A DNA stretch of 64,000 nt from Acrocarpospora macrocephala (GCF_009687865.1 NZ_BLAE01000005.1:1-64000); one strand, 5' to 3'. Positions 17,982-27,307 are shown, counted from the first letter of the stretch. Notes: generated by a model from the letters alone, not told the origin. Translations and numbers: made by a program.

Positions 17982-19150
17982 CAACCGTGCTCGACTTCAC
18001 CATGGGGGAATCCGCCGCCGAGCTGCGCGGCAGGCTGCGGCGGATGGTGGCCGAGTTCTTCCCGGCGGACTTCCTGGGGGCCTTCACCGACGACCCCGCC
18101 GACCTGGCGATGACACAGCAATTCTCGCGCAAGCTCGCCGGCGAAGGACTGCTGACGGTGGCCTGGCCCCGCGAGTTCGGCGGCTCGGACGGATCCGTGT
18201 GGGAACAGACGGTCGTCCGCGAGGAGATGTGGGCGCACCACGAGCCACGGGGGCCCCAGTACATGGGGTTGAACTGGGTCGGCCCCGCGATCATGGCGTA
18301 CGGGACGGCGGAGCAGAAGGCTCTGCACCTGCCCCCCATCGCCACGGGTGATGCGATCTGGTGCCAGGGGTTCAGCGAGCCGGAAAGCGGCTCCGACCTC
18401 GCCTCCCTGCAGACGCGCGCGACGCGGGTCGGCGACCATTGGGAGATCACCGGGCAGAAGATCTGGACGTCCTATGCCGGTATGGCTGGCTGGTGTGTAC
18501 TCGCCGCCAGGACGGGTCCCAAGGACAGCGGCCGGCGGGGCATCTCGCTCTTCCTGATTCCGATGGATCGCGAGGGCATCACGGTCCGGCCGGTCCGCGC
18601 CATGCTCGGCCCGCACCACCTGAACGAGTGCTTCTTCGACTCGGTTGTCGCAACTGACGGCGAGATGCTCGGGGAAGTCGACGCGGGTTGGGGCGTCATG
18701 CGGACGGCTCTCGCCCACGAGCGTGTCGGCATCGCCCGGTACGCACGCTGCGAACGGCTGCTGTGGTTGCTGCGGGACGTTCTCCGCCACGAATGGACCG
18801 ATCACGACGAAGGGGTCAGAAACGACTGGGCCAGCGCTCTGGTCCAGGTGCGGGTGGCCCGCCTGCTGGCCTATCGCGTCGTGGAACGGCAGGAAGGGAA
18901 CCAAATGGTCGACCTGGAAGCCAGTCAGGCACGAATCGCGGCCACCACCTGCGACCAACAGGTCGCCGAGGTGGTGTCCCAGCTCCTCGGACCGCGTTCC
19001 CTCCTCGGCCCCGCTGCTGGCGCACCATCACATGGCGCGTTCGAAGACCACTGGCGATACGCCCAAGCCGCGACGGTCGCGTCCGGAACCATCGAGATCC
19101 AGCGCGAGATCGTGTCGCGCGAGCTGCTCGGCCGCCCGGCGGTGGGCTGA
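17978..19150 (+). CDS. Acyl-CoA dehydrogenase, large subunit type (pair 2)
   Basis: Second large acyl-CoA dehydrogenase, 390 aa, coupled by ATGA to the previous gene with GAGAGGAG as ribosome site. It contains WPREFGGSDGS, CQGFSEPESGSDLASLQTRA, ITGQKIWTSYAGMAGW, ALAHERVG and a C-terminal ASGTIEIQREIVSRELLG, which is more canonical than the first large subunit. It pairs with the following short homologue. Two separate pairs imply two dehydrogenation steps or two chain-length/ring specificities. Confidence 0.9.
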   Translation: MTTVLDFTMGESAAELRGRLRRMVAEFFPADFLGAFTDDPADLAMTQQFSRKLAGEGLLTVAWPREFGGSDGSVWEQTVVREEMWAHHEPRGPQYMGLNWVGPAIMAYGTAEQKALHLPPIATGDAIWCQGFSEPESGSDLASLQTRATRVGDHWEITGQKIWTSYAGMAGWCVLAARTGPKDSGRRGISLFLIPMDREGITVRPVRAMLGPHHLNECFFDSVVATDGEMLGEVDAGWGVMRTALAHERVGIARYARCERLLWLLRDVLRHEWTDHDEGVRNDWASALVQVRVARLLAYRVVERQEGNQMVDLEASQARIAATTCDQQVAEVVSQLLGPRSLLGPAAGAPSHGAFEDHWRYAQAATVASGTIEIQREIVSRELLGRPAVG

Positions 19151-20094
19151 TGCGGATAGAACTGCCGGAAGCGGCGCTCGACTTCGGACGCGTCGCCGAC
19201 AGCGCGTTGCGCGGCGCGGGAGGCATAGATCTGGCGCGTGACGCGGAATCCGACCCGCGCGCCGCCGCCAAAGCGGAGGAATGCCTCGCGAGCATCGGGC
19301 TGTACGACATCGACCCACGCGACGGCCTCGACGACGCCGTCGCCGCGGCTGAGCTGTGCCGGGTGGGCGGAAGCCACGCCGTGCCGTTCCCCCTGGCCGG
19401 GATCCTGCTCCGGACTTCCCCCGGGACACCTTTCGCGCTCGTCGACGCCCAGCATCCCGTCATCGATCACGCCCTGGCCGCCGGGACGTGGACGGCCGCG
19501 ACCCTCGCGGGAGACCTGTTCGACGCCGAGCCCGTCACCGCCGTGGACTCGAAGATCGCGCCGTTCGCGATGACGGCCAAGCTGCGGCCCCTGGCGGGCA
19601 CGGCGACCGTGCTCGACCGGCGGCTCAGCCTGGTGCTCGGGGCCTACCACCTGCTCGGGATCGGGCAACGAGCGCTCAAGCTCGCGATCGGGCACACCAA
19701 GGTCCGCAAGCAGTTCGGTCAGCCCCTCAGCGACTTCCAGATGATCCGGCACAGCCTGGCCGACCAGTCAGTCGGGCTGGAGGGCTTGGACCTGCTGTGC
19801 CGCTTCAGCCTGTGGAGCACGTTCACCGACTCCTCCCCCTCGCTGGTCGACGCCCTGAGCGTGCGCCTGGAGGCGCAGCGGGTCGTCAAGCACACGCTGC
19901 GCGTGGCGCAGCAACTGCACGGCGCGTCCGGCTTCGCCGACGAGTACGACATCTCGATCCTCGTACGCCACGCCCAGCCGGGACTGCGGCTCCCCACGGA
20001 CCGGGGGACGACGCTCGCACTGCTCCGCACCGCCATCGAGGAGTACGGCTTCGCCGGGCCCTTCTCCCTCACGGAAGAGCAGGGCGCAGGCTGA
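19150..20094 (+). CDS. Acyl-CoA dehydrogenase, small subunit type (pair 2)
   Basis: Short acyl-CoA dehydrogenase homologue, 314 aa, whose ATG shares bases with the previous stop (TGATG). The C-terminal half shows KQFGQPLSDFQMIRHSLADQ and LHGASGFADEYDISILVRH. A 178-base gap to the ThDP enzyme follows, in which no gene is seen. Expected to form a heteromer with the product of the preceding gene. Confidence 0.85.
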   Translation: MRIELPEAALDFGRVADSALRGAGGIDLARDAESDPRAAAKAEECLASIGLYDIDPRDGLDDAVAAAELCRVGGSHAVPFPLAGILLRTSPGTPFALVDAQHPVIDHALAAGTWTAATLAGDLFDAEPVTAVDSKIAPFAMTAKLRPLAGTATVLDRRLSLVLGAYHLLGIGQRALKLAIGHTKVRKQFGQPLSDFQMIRHSLADQSVGLEGLDLLCRFSLWSTFTDSSPSLVDALSVRLEAQRVVKHTLRVAQQLHGASGFADEYDISILVRHAQPGLRLPTDRGTTLALLRTAIEEYGFAGPFSLTEEQGAG

Positions 20095-20272
20095 GCCGGC
20101 CCGCACCGCGCGCGGCGTCCGCACCAGGGCGGCGCTCCGGTCAGGTTGATCGCGCAACGGGAGGCAACGGCGGCGAGATCAGCGCCACCTACCGCCCCGA
20201 CGGACAGCGGCCCCCACGTAAGGGCTCCCGCTGCCCCGTTCGATGCAGTTCGCTGGAGAAAGGTCGACAACG

Positions 20273-22003
20273 GTGAATTCGTTCCACGCAGAGCTCGCTC
20301 GGGTATGCGCCGAGCTGGAGACGCCGCTCTTCGGCGTGACGGGGGACAGCAACCTGTTCTTCGTCGACTCGTTCATTCAGCGCGGGGGACACTATGTCGC
20401 CGCGACCCACGAGGGCGCCGCGGTGCTGATGGCGGCGGGATACGCCAGTGTCTCGGGCCGGGTGGGCCTCGCCACGATCACGCAGGGGGCTGTCACCAAC
20501 ACCGTCACGGCGCTCGCCGACGCGACACGATCGCACCTGCCGCTGGTTCTGTTCGCTGGAGAGACGCCGTCCTGGGACGACGACAATGTGCAGCGCGTGC
20601 CCACGGACGCGATCGTGCGCTCGTCCGGAGCCGAGTATCTGCGGCTCGAGCACCTGGCCGACACGGACGACATCCTCTCCCTCGCGTTCCGCCGCGCCTG
20701 CCGCTCCGCGCAGCCCGTCGTCGTGGGCATCCCCACCGACTACGCGCACGAGCCATGCTCCCTGTCCACGTCCCTGTCCACGTCCCTGTCCACGTCCCTG
20801 TCCACGTCCCTGTCCACGTCCACGTCCCCGTCTCCGTCCGGATCCCCGTCCCCATTCCCGTCCGAGATCGCACGTCCGGGCCCGTCCGGGGCGGAGGTCC
20901 TGCCCGCCCGGGACGCGGTCCGGTCGGCGGCGGACGTGCTCCTGCGGGCGCGCCGCCCGCTCATCCTGGCGGGACGCGGGGCGATCGCCGAAGACGACCG
21001 CGCCGCGACGCTCGCCCTCGCCCGCCGCCTGGGCGCCCGGGTGGCGACGACTCTCCGCGCGAAGGAGCTGTTCCGCGGCGACCCCGCCGACCTCGGGATC
21101 TTCGGAGGCCTCAGCACCGGTCGGTCCGCGGCGTATTTCGACGCGGCCGACGTGATCGTGGCCATCGGGGCGAGCCTGAACTCCTACACCACCTCCCAGG
21201 GAGCCGCGACACACGGCAAGCGCGTCGTCCACATCGACGCCGACGCGGCGAAGGCTCGCTCCACCCCGTTCATTCACGGCAGCGCGGCACCGACCGCGCG
21301 GGCACTGCTGGCGGAACTGGCGGCGGACGGCATCGATTCCGACCAGCCGCTCTGGGATGTCGTCAGCCCCGCAGACTCGGAGAACTCCATCGAGTCCGGA
21401 CCGGCACGCTCAGCGCCGTCCAGCGACCGGCGTCCCGGCACGGTCGAGTACATCGAGAGCCTCGACCTCCTGGATTCGCTACTCCCCAAAGATCGCCTGC
21501 TCACCGTCGACGGCGGCCGGATCTTCTTCGAATCGGTGCGGCGCGTCTCGGTCGCGTCGCCGCGCGATTACGTGCACACGATGAGCATGGGATCGATCGG
21601 CCTCGGTCTCAGCCTGGCGATGGGGGCCTCCTTCGCCGACCCGGCCCGGCTCTCCGTCCTGGTCAGCGGTGACGGGGGCTTCATGCTCGGCGGCCTGTCC
21701 GAGTTCACGACAGCTGTCCGCCATCGACTCAAGCTGCTCGTCGTCGTACTGAACGACGGCTGCTACGGAGCCGAGCACAACCACTTCGTCAAGCGCGGCC
21801 ACGACCCCGCCACGACCTACTTCGACTGGCCTGACCTCGCCCCGGTCGCCAGAAGCCTCGGCGGCCGCGGCGTGGAGATCCGCCGGCTCGCCGACTTCCA
21901 GCACCTCACGGACGCGATCGCGAGCGAAACCTGGCCGCTCCTGGTCGACGTCAAACTCGACCCGAACCGGATCCCGATGGACTTCCACCGAACCCGGCCC
22001 TGA
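20273..22003 (+). CDS. ThDP-dependent enzyme (acetolactate synthase-like) with repetitive linker
   Basis: Thiamine-diphosphate enzyme of the acetolactate synthase / benzoylformate decarboxylase / 2-hydroxyacyl-CoA lyase fold, 576 aa. The PYR domain has the activating Glu47 in THEGAAVLMAAGYA; the PP domain has GDGGFMLGG...NDGCYGAEH, the Mg-ThDP motif. GTG 20273 is chosen because it is preceded by GGAGAAAGG and begins the domain; an in-frame ATG lies at 20243. Between the PYR and central domains, residues 163-182 are five exact SLST units encoded by a 12-base tandem repeat, then more Ser/Pro. As the last gene of a thiolase-less acyl-CoA operon it might cleave or form a C-C bond (inference). Confidence 0.85.
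   Translation: MNSFHAELARVCAELETPLFGVTGDSNLFFVDSFIQRGGHYVAATHEGAAVLMAAGYASVSGRVGLATITQGAVTNTVTALADATRSHLPLVLFAGETPSWDDDNVQRVPTDAIVRSSGAEYLRLEHLADTDDILSLAFRRACRSAQPVVVGIPTDYAHEPCSLSTSLSTSLSTSLSTSLSTSTSPSPSGSPSPFPSEIARPGPSGAEVLPARDAVRSAADVLLRARRPLILAGRGAIAEDDRAATLALARRLGARVATTLRAKELFRGDPADLGIFGGLSTGRSAAYFDAADVIVAIGASLNSYTTSQGAATHGKRVVHIDADAAKARSTPFIHGSAAPTARALLAELAADGIDSDQPLWDVVSPADSENSIESGPARSAPSSDRRPGTVEYIESLDLLDSLLPKDRLLTVDGGRIFFESVRRVSVASPRDYVHTMSMGSIGLGLSLAMGASFADPARLSVLVSGDGGFMLGGLSEFTTAVRHRLKLLVVVLNDGCYGAEHNHFVKRGHDPATTYFDWPDLAPVARSLGGRGVEIRRLADFQHLTDAIASETWPLLVDVKLDPNRIPMDFHRTRP
20759..20818 (+). repeat. 12-base tandem repeat, five perfect copies
   Basis: TCCCTGTCCACG is repeated five times without a mismatch inside the ThDP enzyme gene, followed by degenerate copies to about 20840. 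The unit is a multiple of three, so copy-number change by slippage would lengthen or shorten the SLST linker without breaking the frame. Confidence 0.95.
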
Positions 22004-22007
22004 AGAC

Positions 22008-24893
22008 TCACTGGTCCGGCGGCTCGCGCCGGACGGTCGCGCACCAGGCCGCGATCTCGGTACGGCGTGCCGCCCCCAACTTGGTGAGGATGTGCTCCAC
22101 ATGCGCTGACACCGTCTTGGGCGACAGCACGAGCCGTTCGGCGATCTGCCGATTGGTGAGGCCGGCCGCGACGAGTTGCGACACCTCGAATTCCCGCCCG
22201 CTAAGCGGATGCCACGGATCCACGGGCCGCCCGCCGACCGGGACGGCGAGCCGGTCGGCCGCGTCGACGAGAGTGGTGGCGCCGACCGATTCCGCGCTAC
22301 CGCGCACCTGGGCCACAAGCCGCCCCGCCTCGGCATGGCGCCGGGCTTTGGCGGCCACGGCCGCCAGGTCGAGCAGCGCCCAGGCGCCCTCCCAGAACCG
22401 GCGCCTGGCCTGCCACGACTCACTCGCCGCCGCCAGCGTCCGCTGCGCCGCGGCTACGTCCCCGCGGGCGAGAAGGAGGAGTCCGCGCGCGTGCTCGACG
22501 GCGGGCAGCGTACCGGGGATGCCACGGGCCGCGAGCACCACGCCGACCCGGTCCGACCAGGCTTGCGCGGCCTCGACGTCGTCGCGCGCCAGGTGCGCCC
22601 GTACCCCCGTGAGCAGGTACGGGAACAGATACGCGGCGTCGGTGACATTCGCCGACACCTCGTGGCCACGTTCACAGAGCATGAGCGCCGTGTCATGGTC
22701 GCCCCGGCACCGCGCGGCCTCGGCCAGCCCCCACAGCGGTGGCGACAGCCGCTGCAGCTCGGCCATCCGCTCCCCCTCGGCGGACGCCTCCCCCAGCAAC
22801 TCCGCGGCGGCGTCCCAGTCCCCGCGTCCCATCGCGAGGTAGCCCAGCACATACAGCGAGGTGATCCTGGTCGTGATGCCGCCACGCCCGTCGGCGAGCG
22901 CCTGCTGCGCGGTCATCTTGGCCGTGTCCCACTGACCGGTGGCCCACTGGACATGCGCGAGATGCGACGCCATGTAGTGCCGGTGGTTCCAGAGCTCGAC
23001 CTTCTCCCCGTAGCGCACGCCTTCCGCGAGCCAGTGCTCCGCGCGGTCGTACTCCACCAGCACGGACGCGCACGATCCGATCATCCGGTATCCGCGCGCC
23101 GCCTCCGCCTCCTGATCGGTGTCGCGGGCACGGGCGATCGCGCCTTCGAGCAGCTCCCAGCCCTGATCCATCCGGCCTACGAAGACCAGCACCGAGCCGA
23201 GCGTCGCCTCGGCATTGAGGACGGCCTCGTCGTCGCCGATGCGCCGGCTTTCCGCGCGACCGCGCTCACCGTGGACGATGGCCTCGTCCAGGCCGTCGTC
23301 CATCAGGTATGTGGCGGCCATCGCCGAGCGCAACCTGGCTCGCTCGCGGTCCGCACCGGTCACGCCCTCCAGGCTGTCGAGCGCGCCGCGCAGGGTCCGT
23401 ACCCGGGCGTCGAGACCGGTGCCGAGCAGGTGCGCGACCGCGACCATGCGCGGCACCAGAGCGGCCGCCGCGCGCACCTCGCCGACGCCGGTGGCCAGGT
23501 CATGAGCCGTCCGGTACGCCTCGGCGGCTGCGGTGTTGTCGTCTATGGCCGCCGCTTCGTCGCCGAGCGCGGCGAACAGGTCCGCCCGATCCACCGCCGA
23601 GAGCCCGGCGGGCAGGTTGCGCACCGCCCGGCGGAACAGTTGGAGCGCCTCGCCGTGGGCCGATATCGACGCGGCCTCCCGCGCGGCGAGGAGCGCGTGG
23701 TGGTACGCGCGTTCGGCGAGCTGCGCCTGCTCGAAATGGGTGGAGATGAACTCATCGCGGTAGCCGCGTTCCGACGCCGTCCGTGCCACGCTCTCGTGAA
23801 GGCGGCGGCGTACGGGCAGGTCGGTGTCGGCGTAGAGGGTGTCGCGGATCAGCGCGTGCCGGAAGTCGAAGGTGACGGCGTCGGTTCCCGGCATGACCAG
23901 GTATGCCTCCCGCAGCTCGCGCAGGGCGTCGGCGACCTCGGCCGGGGCGGCTTCGGTGACCGCGGTCAGCAGGTCGAAGTCGAAGGAGCGGCCGATGACG
24001 GCCGCCGCCGACGCCACCTCGCGGGTCCGCGCGGCCAGGTGCCGCGCGCGGCTCAGCACCGCGTCGGCCAGCGTGTCGGGCACCGCCGCCGCCAGCACCA
24101 CAGCGCCGGACTGCGGCGTCAGCGCGTCCTGGTCGATGGCGGCGAAAAACTCCTCCACATGCAGCGGGATGCCGTTGCTCCGGTCATGGATCGCCGCCAC
24201 CACCTGGGCCGGAGCCGGCCGGCCCAGCACCGCGCCGGTCATGGTCGCGATCTGGTCCGGGTTCAGCCGCGGCAGCCGGATCTCCTCGGCCAGCCGCTGC
24301 GGCAGCAGCCGGGCCCGCAGGTCGCGCATGGGCAGCTTCGGGTACAGCTCGTCGCTGCGGTACGCGCCCGCGACCAGCACCGGCCTCGACGCGAGCCGGC
24401 CGGGCAGGTGGCCGAGCACATCGAGGCTCAGCTCGTCGGCCCAGTGCAGGTCCTCCAGGATCACCAGCATCGGGCCGCCCGGCTCGGCCATGACGAGCAG
24501 GTCGACCAGGTTCTGCACCAGCAGGCGGCGCTGGCGATGCGCGTCCCCGTCGGCCGTGGAGATCGCGCGCAGCCGGGACGACAGGCTGCGGCCGAGGTCG
24601 CTCAGCGCGGGCTCGCGAGCAGCCGTCAGATCCCCGGCCAGATCAAGGAGCAGACCCGCGAACGACTGCGCGTCACCGGGGAAGGCCGCCGCCCGTACCA
24701 CCGTGAAACCCCTCGCCTGGGCCCGCCGCGCGATCGCGCCGAGCAGGCGCGTCTTGCCGATGCCCGCCTCGCCGGCGACGAACAGCAACTGGCCGGCCCC
24801 GGCCGCCGCCTCGGCGAGCCGTCGATCCGCCAGCGCGACGAACTCGTCCCTGCCGACGAGAACGGGCGACTGGACCACACCATGAGCCGGCAT
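22008..24893 (-). CDS. LAL-type LuxR regulator with N-terminal AAA ATPase
   Basis: Large MalT-like regulator, 961 aa. Near the N-terminus VGRDEFVALADRRL and Walker A GEAGIGKTRLLGAIA, then Walker B VILEDLHWADELS, form the ATPase module. A long helical TPR-like region fills the middle, and the C-terminal LuxR HTH reads LSGREFEVSQLVAAGLTNRQIAERL...VSAHVEHIL. The ATG at 24893 has GGAGGGGG seven bases upstream and is preferred over an ATG 13 codons earlier. It is convergent with the acyl-CoA operon and divergent from the DUF4242/SARP pair, either of which it might control. Confidence 0.92.
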   Translation of the reverse strand: MPAHGVVQSPVLVGRDEFVALADRRLAEAAAGAGQLLFVAGEAGIGKTRLLGAIARRAQARGFTVVRAAAFPGDAQSFAGLLLDLAGDLTAAREPALSDLGRSLSSRLRAISTADGDAHRQRRLLVQNLVDLLVMAEPGGPMLVILEDLHWADELSLDVLGHLPGRLASRPVLVAGAYRSDELYPKLPMRDLRARLLPQRLAEEIRLPRLNPDQIATMTGAVLGRPAPAQVVAAIHDRSNGIPLHVEEFFAAIDQDALTPQSGAVVLAAAVPDTLADAVLSRARHLAARTREVASAAAVIGRSFDFDLLTAVTEAAPAEVADALRELREAYLVMPGTDAVTFDFRHALIRDTLYADTDLPVRRRLHESVARTASERGYRDEFISTHFEQAQLAERAYHHALLAAREAASISAHGEALQLFRRAVRNLPAGLSAVDRADLFAALGDEAAAIDDNTAAAEAYRTAHDLATGVGEVRAAAALVPRMVAVAHLLGTGLDARVRTLRGALDSLEGVTGADRERARLRSAMAATYLMDDGLDEAIVHGERGRAESRRIGDDEAVLNAEATLGSVLVFVGRMDQGWELLEGAIARARDTDQEAEAARGYRMIGSCASVLVEYDRAEHWLAEGVRYGEKVELWNHRHYMASHLAHVQWATGQWDTAKMTAQQALADGRGGITTRITSLYVLGYLAMGRGDWDAAAELLGEASAEGERMAELQRLSPPLWGLAEAARCRGDHDTALMLCERGHEVSANVTDAAYLFPYLLTGVRAHLARDDVEAAQAWSDRVGVVLAARGIPGTLPAVEHARGLLLLARGDVAAAQRTLAAASESWQARRRFWEGAWALLDLAAVAAKARRHAEAGRLVAQVRGSAESVGATTLVDAADRLAVPVGGRPVDPWHPLSGREFEVSQLVAAGLTNRQIAERLVLSPKTVSAHVEHILTKLGAARRTEIAAWCATVRREPPDQ

Positions 24894-24934
24894 TCCGCAC
24901 CCCCTCCACGTCAGTATCCGACACCGGCGCAATA

Positions 24935-24946
24935 GGTCACCTGACC
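24935..24946. promoter_or_regulatory. Short palindrome in the LuxR / DUF4242 divergent promoter
   Basis: GGTCA and TGACC are perfect 5-base arms around CC, located midway between the divergent starts at 24893 and 24984. It could be a LuxR- or SARP-family binding site, but it is short enough to be chance. Confidence 0.25.
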
Positions 24947-24983
24947 GATGATTCGCACGCTATCCGCATAGAGGCTTGTACCC

Positions 24984-25286
24984 ATGGCGAAGTTCATGGA
25001 CGTGCACAGCGGATTCGTCGATGTCACGGAAGACCAGTTGCGCGAGGTGCACGAGCGCGCTCTGGCGGTCGAAGCGAGCGAGGGCGTGCGTTTCGAACGC
25101 GCGTGGCTTGACCCGGAGGCGGGCAAGGTCTTCTGCCTTTCCTCCGGTCCGTCGAAGGAAGCGGTGCTCCGGGTCCACGACAAGGCCGGACATCCCACGA
25201 CGGAGATCTACGAGCTGCAGATCGAGCTAGCCGGTCGGGCAGACCAGGTACGGGGCGATGGTGCGGGTAGCTCCCGCCGGATATGA
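24984..25286 (+). CDS. DUF4242 / SCO4226-like nickel-binding family protein
   Basis: Small protein, 100 aa, with MAKFMDVHSGFVDVTEDQLREVH at the N-terminus (a 23-residue region), FERAWLDPEAGKVFCLSSGP in the middle and VHDKAGHPTTEIYEL toward the end. This is the pattern of the DUF4242 family, one member of which (SCO4226) is described as nickel-binding. The stop overlaps the start of the SARP-like regulator (ATGA), so the two are coexpressed; this suggests a sensory or accessory role for the small protein. Confidence 0.8.
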   Translation: MAKFMDVHSGFVDVTEDQLREVHERALAVEASEGVRFERAWLDPEAGKVFCLSSGPSKEAVLRVHDKAGHPTTEIYELQIELAGRADQVRGDGAGSSRRI

Positions 25287-26158
25287 GGAAAACTGAGATG
25301 GGCCAACCGACAACCCTCCACGCGGCAATCGAGATCCGGCGCGGGACCTGGGCGATCAACGTGCTCGGGCCGCTCGAGGCGCGGTGCGGGGGCCGCGTCG
25401 TCGCGCTGCCCCCACGCCGCAGGGGCCTGCTGGCGCTGCTGGCGCTCAAGGCGGGCAGCATGGTCACGGCCGAGCAGCTGGTGCACGGACTGTGGGGTGA
25501 GGACGCGCCGCCCACGGCCATGCGCACGCTGCAGGCGCACATCGCCAAGCTGGGCGCCGCCCTGACCGAGGTCGAAGGAGGGCGGGCGATCCAGCGGCGG
25601 GATCCGGGGTACGCGCTGGCCGCGGATGCCGTACGGGTCGATCGGGACTGGTTCGAGGAGCTGGCCACGAGCGGCTTGCGCCACAGCGCGGAGGGGCGAT
25701 ACGCCGAAGCGGCGCGGAGCTTCGCCCGCGGCCTGGCGCTGTGGCGCGGGCCGGCGTTGACGGGCTGCCCGGTGCACGGCTGGGCGGTCGCGGAGGCGGA
25801 CTACCTGGAGGGACTGCGGCTCCAGGCGTACGAGGGCCTGTTCGCCGCCAGGCTGGCCGCCGGCCTGCGGGACACGACGGTCGGCGAGGTCGAACGCCTG
25901 GTCGCCGAGCATCCGCTGCGGGAGCGGCTCTGGGAGCTGCTGATCGTCGCGCTGCAGGTGAACGGCCGATCCGGGGACGCGCACCGGACGTACCGGCGGG
26001 CCCGCCGCACGCTCGTCGACGAGCTCGGCATCGAGCCCGGGGAAGGGCTGCGGCACGTCGTGGCCGGCGTCCTGCGGGGGGTCGCGGATCCGCGGCCGCT
26101 GCTTCGCCTGGCGCCGGCGTCAGGCCGTCCGCACGACGGAAGCCGTCGCGCATCCTGA
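25283..26158 (+). CDS. SARP/AfsR-like BTAD-domain transcriptional regulator
   Basis: 291-aa protein with an OmpR-like winged helix (INVLGPLEARCGGRVVALPPRRRGLLALLALKAG, a long stretch at residues 24-57) and a bacterial transcriptional activation domain (WRGPALTGCPVHGW, LRERLWELLIVALQVNGR, YRRARRTLVDELGIEPGEGL). It lacks the NB-ARC and TPR parts of full AfsR, so it is a short SARP. Start 25283 gives the ATGA overlap; an ATG at 25298 with AGGAAAA upstream is an alternative. The 3' end overlaps the convergent FAD gene by 39 bases. It is likely an activator of nearby genes. Confidence 0.87.
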   Translation: MRKTEMGQPTTLHAAIEIRRGTWAINVLGPLEARCGGRVVALPPRRRGLLALLALKAGSMVTAEQLVHGLWGEDAPPTAMRTLQAHIAKLGAALTEVEGGRAIQRRDPGYALAADAVRVDRDWFEELATSGLRHSAEGRYAEAARSFARGLALWRGPALTGCPVHGWAVAEADYLEGLRLQAYEGLFAARLAAGLRDTTVGEVERLVAEHPLRERLWELLIVALQVNGRSGDAHRTYRRARRTLVDELGIEPGEGLRHVVAGVLRGVADPRPLLRLAPASGRPHDGSRRAS

Positions 26159-27307
26159 GGTCAGGAGCTCCACCTCCTGGCTCATCGCCCCGGAGAGGCG
26201 GCGCAGCAGGCGGTGGACCTCGCGCAGGTCCCAGTCGTAGGAGGCGATGGCGTCGGTGGCGGTGAAGAGGTCGGCGGACAGCTCATCCCGCGTGCGCTCG
26301 TAGCGGGCGAGCGCCGTCTCGATCGGTTCCGATCCGCCGTGACCGGAGACGATCGATTCGGCGAGCAGCTGCGCGTCCCGCAGGGCCTGGGTGATCCCGT
26401 GCGTGCCGAGGGGGTCCTTGAAATAGCCGGCGTCGCCGACGAGCGCCCACCCGGGGCCGTGCGCCGCCCGGATGAGGCTCGGGACGCCCGGCCAGCCGCG
26501 TACCGGCCCGGCGGGGACGGCCGCGCGGAGTTCGGCGGCCGCCCTCGGGGCCGCCCGGGCGAAGGCGTCGGCGAGCGCCTGCCGGTGGTCCTGCACGCGG
26601 GACACGCCGAACAGGCTGGCGGGCATGCCGGCGAACACGCAGGTGGCGCCCCCGTTGGTGGGGATGAAGCCGGCCGCCGCCCCCGGCCGGTAGAACCAGC
26701 GGTAGCCCTCGTTCGCCAGGCCGGTCACGTACGAGTACCACACCGCTCCCGCGCTCCGGCCGCGCTTGGTCACCGGTGCGCCCACCGCCTCGGCGATGGT
26801 CGACCGCAGGCCGTCGGCGCCGATGACCAGCGGCGCGTACGCGTGGAACACGTTCCGCCGGTCCCGGCCGGTGACGCCGCACACCCGGCCGAGCCGATCA
26901 TGGTGGACGCCGGTGATGTTGACGCCGAGCGTGACGTGGGCACCGGCCGCGGCGGCCTTGTCGAGGAGCAGGGCGTCCAGCACGGTCCGCCGCGGCGCGT
27001 ACAGGGCCGGCACCCCCGCCGTGGCTCGAATGGGGACGGTGGCGGCGTGGGTCCCGTAGTCGAAGTGGGTCTGGGTGATCGCCGGCGTCCCGGCCGCGAT
27101 GACGCTTTCGAGCAGCCCCCACTTGGCCAGCTGCAGCACGCCGGCGCGCATGAGCGCGTGCGTGGACAGGGTGTCGGTCCCGGATTCGGCGCGGTCGACG
27201 ACCAGGACGCGCAGTCCAGCCCGGGCGAGCAGCATCGCCGTGGCGGCTCCCGCGCAGCGCGCGCCGACGACCAGTACGTCGTACCGGTCGGCCGATGGAG
27301 AGTGCAT
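26120..27307 (-). CDS. FAD-dependent monooxygenase/reductase (geranylgeranyl reductase-like)
   Basis: Group A flavoprotein, 395 aa, with YDVLVVGARCAGAATAMLLAR at the N-terminus, DTLSTHALMRAGVLQLAKWG, VIGADGLRS (the DG motif) and GDAGYFKDPLGTHGITQALRDA (FAD ribityl contact). This wording is frequent in uncharacterised actinobacterial oxidoreductases related to halogenases and geranylgeranyl reductases. The ATG at 27307 has AAGGGG upstream. It is convergent with the SARP gene. The substrate is unknown. Confidence 0.83.
   Translation of the reverse strand: MHSPSADRYDVLVVGARCAGAATAMLLARAGLRVLVVDRAESGTDTLSTHALMRAGVLQLAKWGLLESVIAAGTPAITQTHFDYGTHAATVPIRATAGVPALYAPRRTVLDALLLDKAAAAGAHVTLGVNITGVHHDRLGRVCGVTGRDRRNVFHAYAPLVIGADGLRSTIAEAVGAPVTKRGRSAGAVWYSYVTGLANEGYRWFYRPGAAAGFIPTNGGATCVFAGMPASLFGVSRVQDHRQALADAFARAAPRAAAELRAAVPAGPVRGWPGVPSLIRAAHGPGWALVGDAGYFKDPLGTHGITQALRDAQLLAESIVSGHGGSEPIETALARYERTRDELSADLFTATDAIASYDWDLREVHRLLRRLSGAMSQEVELLTSGCATASVVRTA

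Noticed and set aside
20759-20840. Regular repeats resembling a CRISPR array.
   Set aside because: Units are 12 bases, contiguous, without spacers, and in frame inside a coding gene.
22176-24935. A 919-codon open frame on the plus strand.
   Set aside because: It is the mirror of the LuxR regulator in high-GC DNA; the minus strand has Walker and HTH motifs, the plus strand none.
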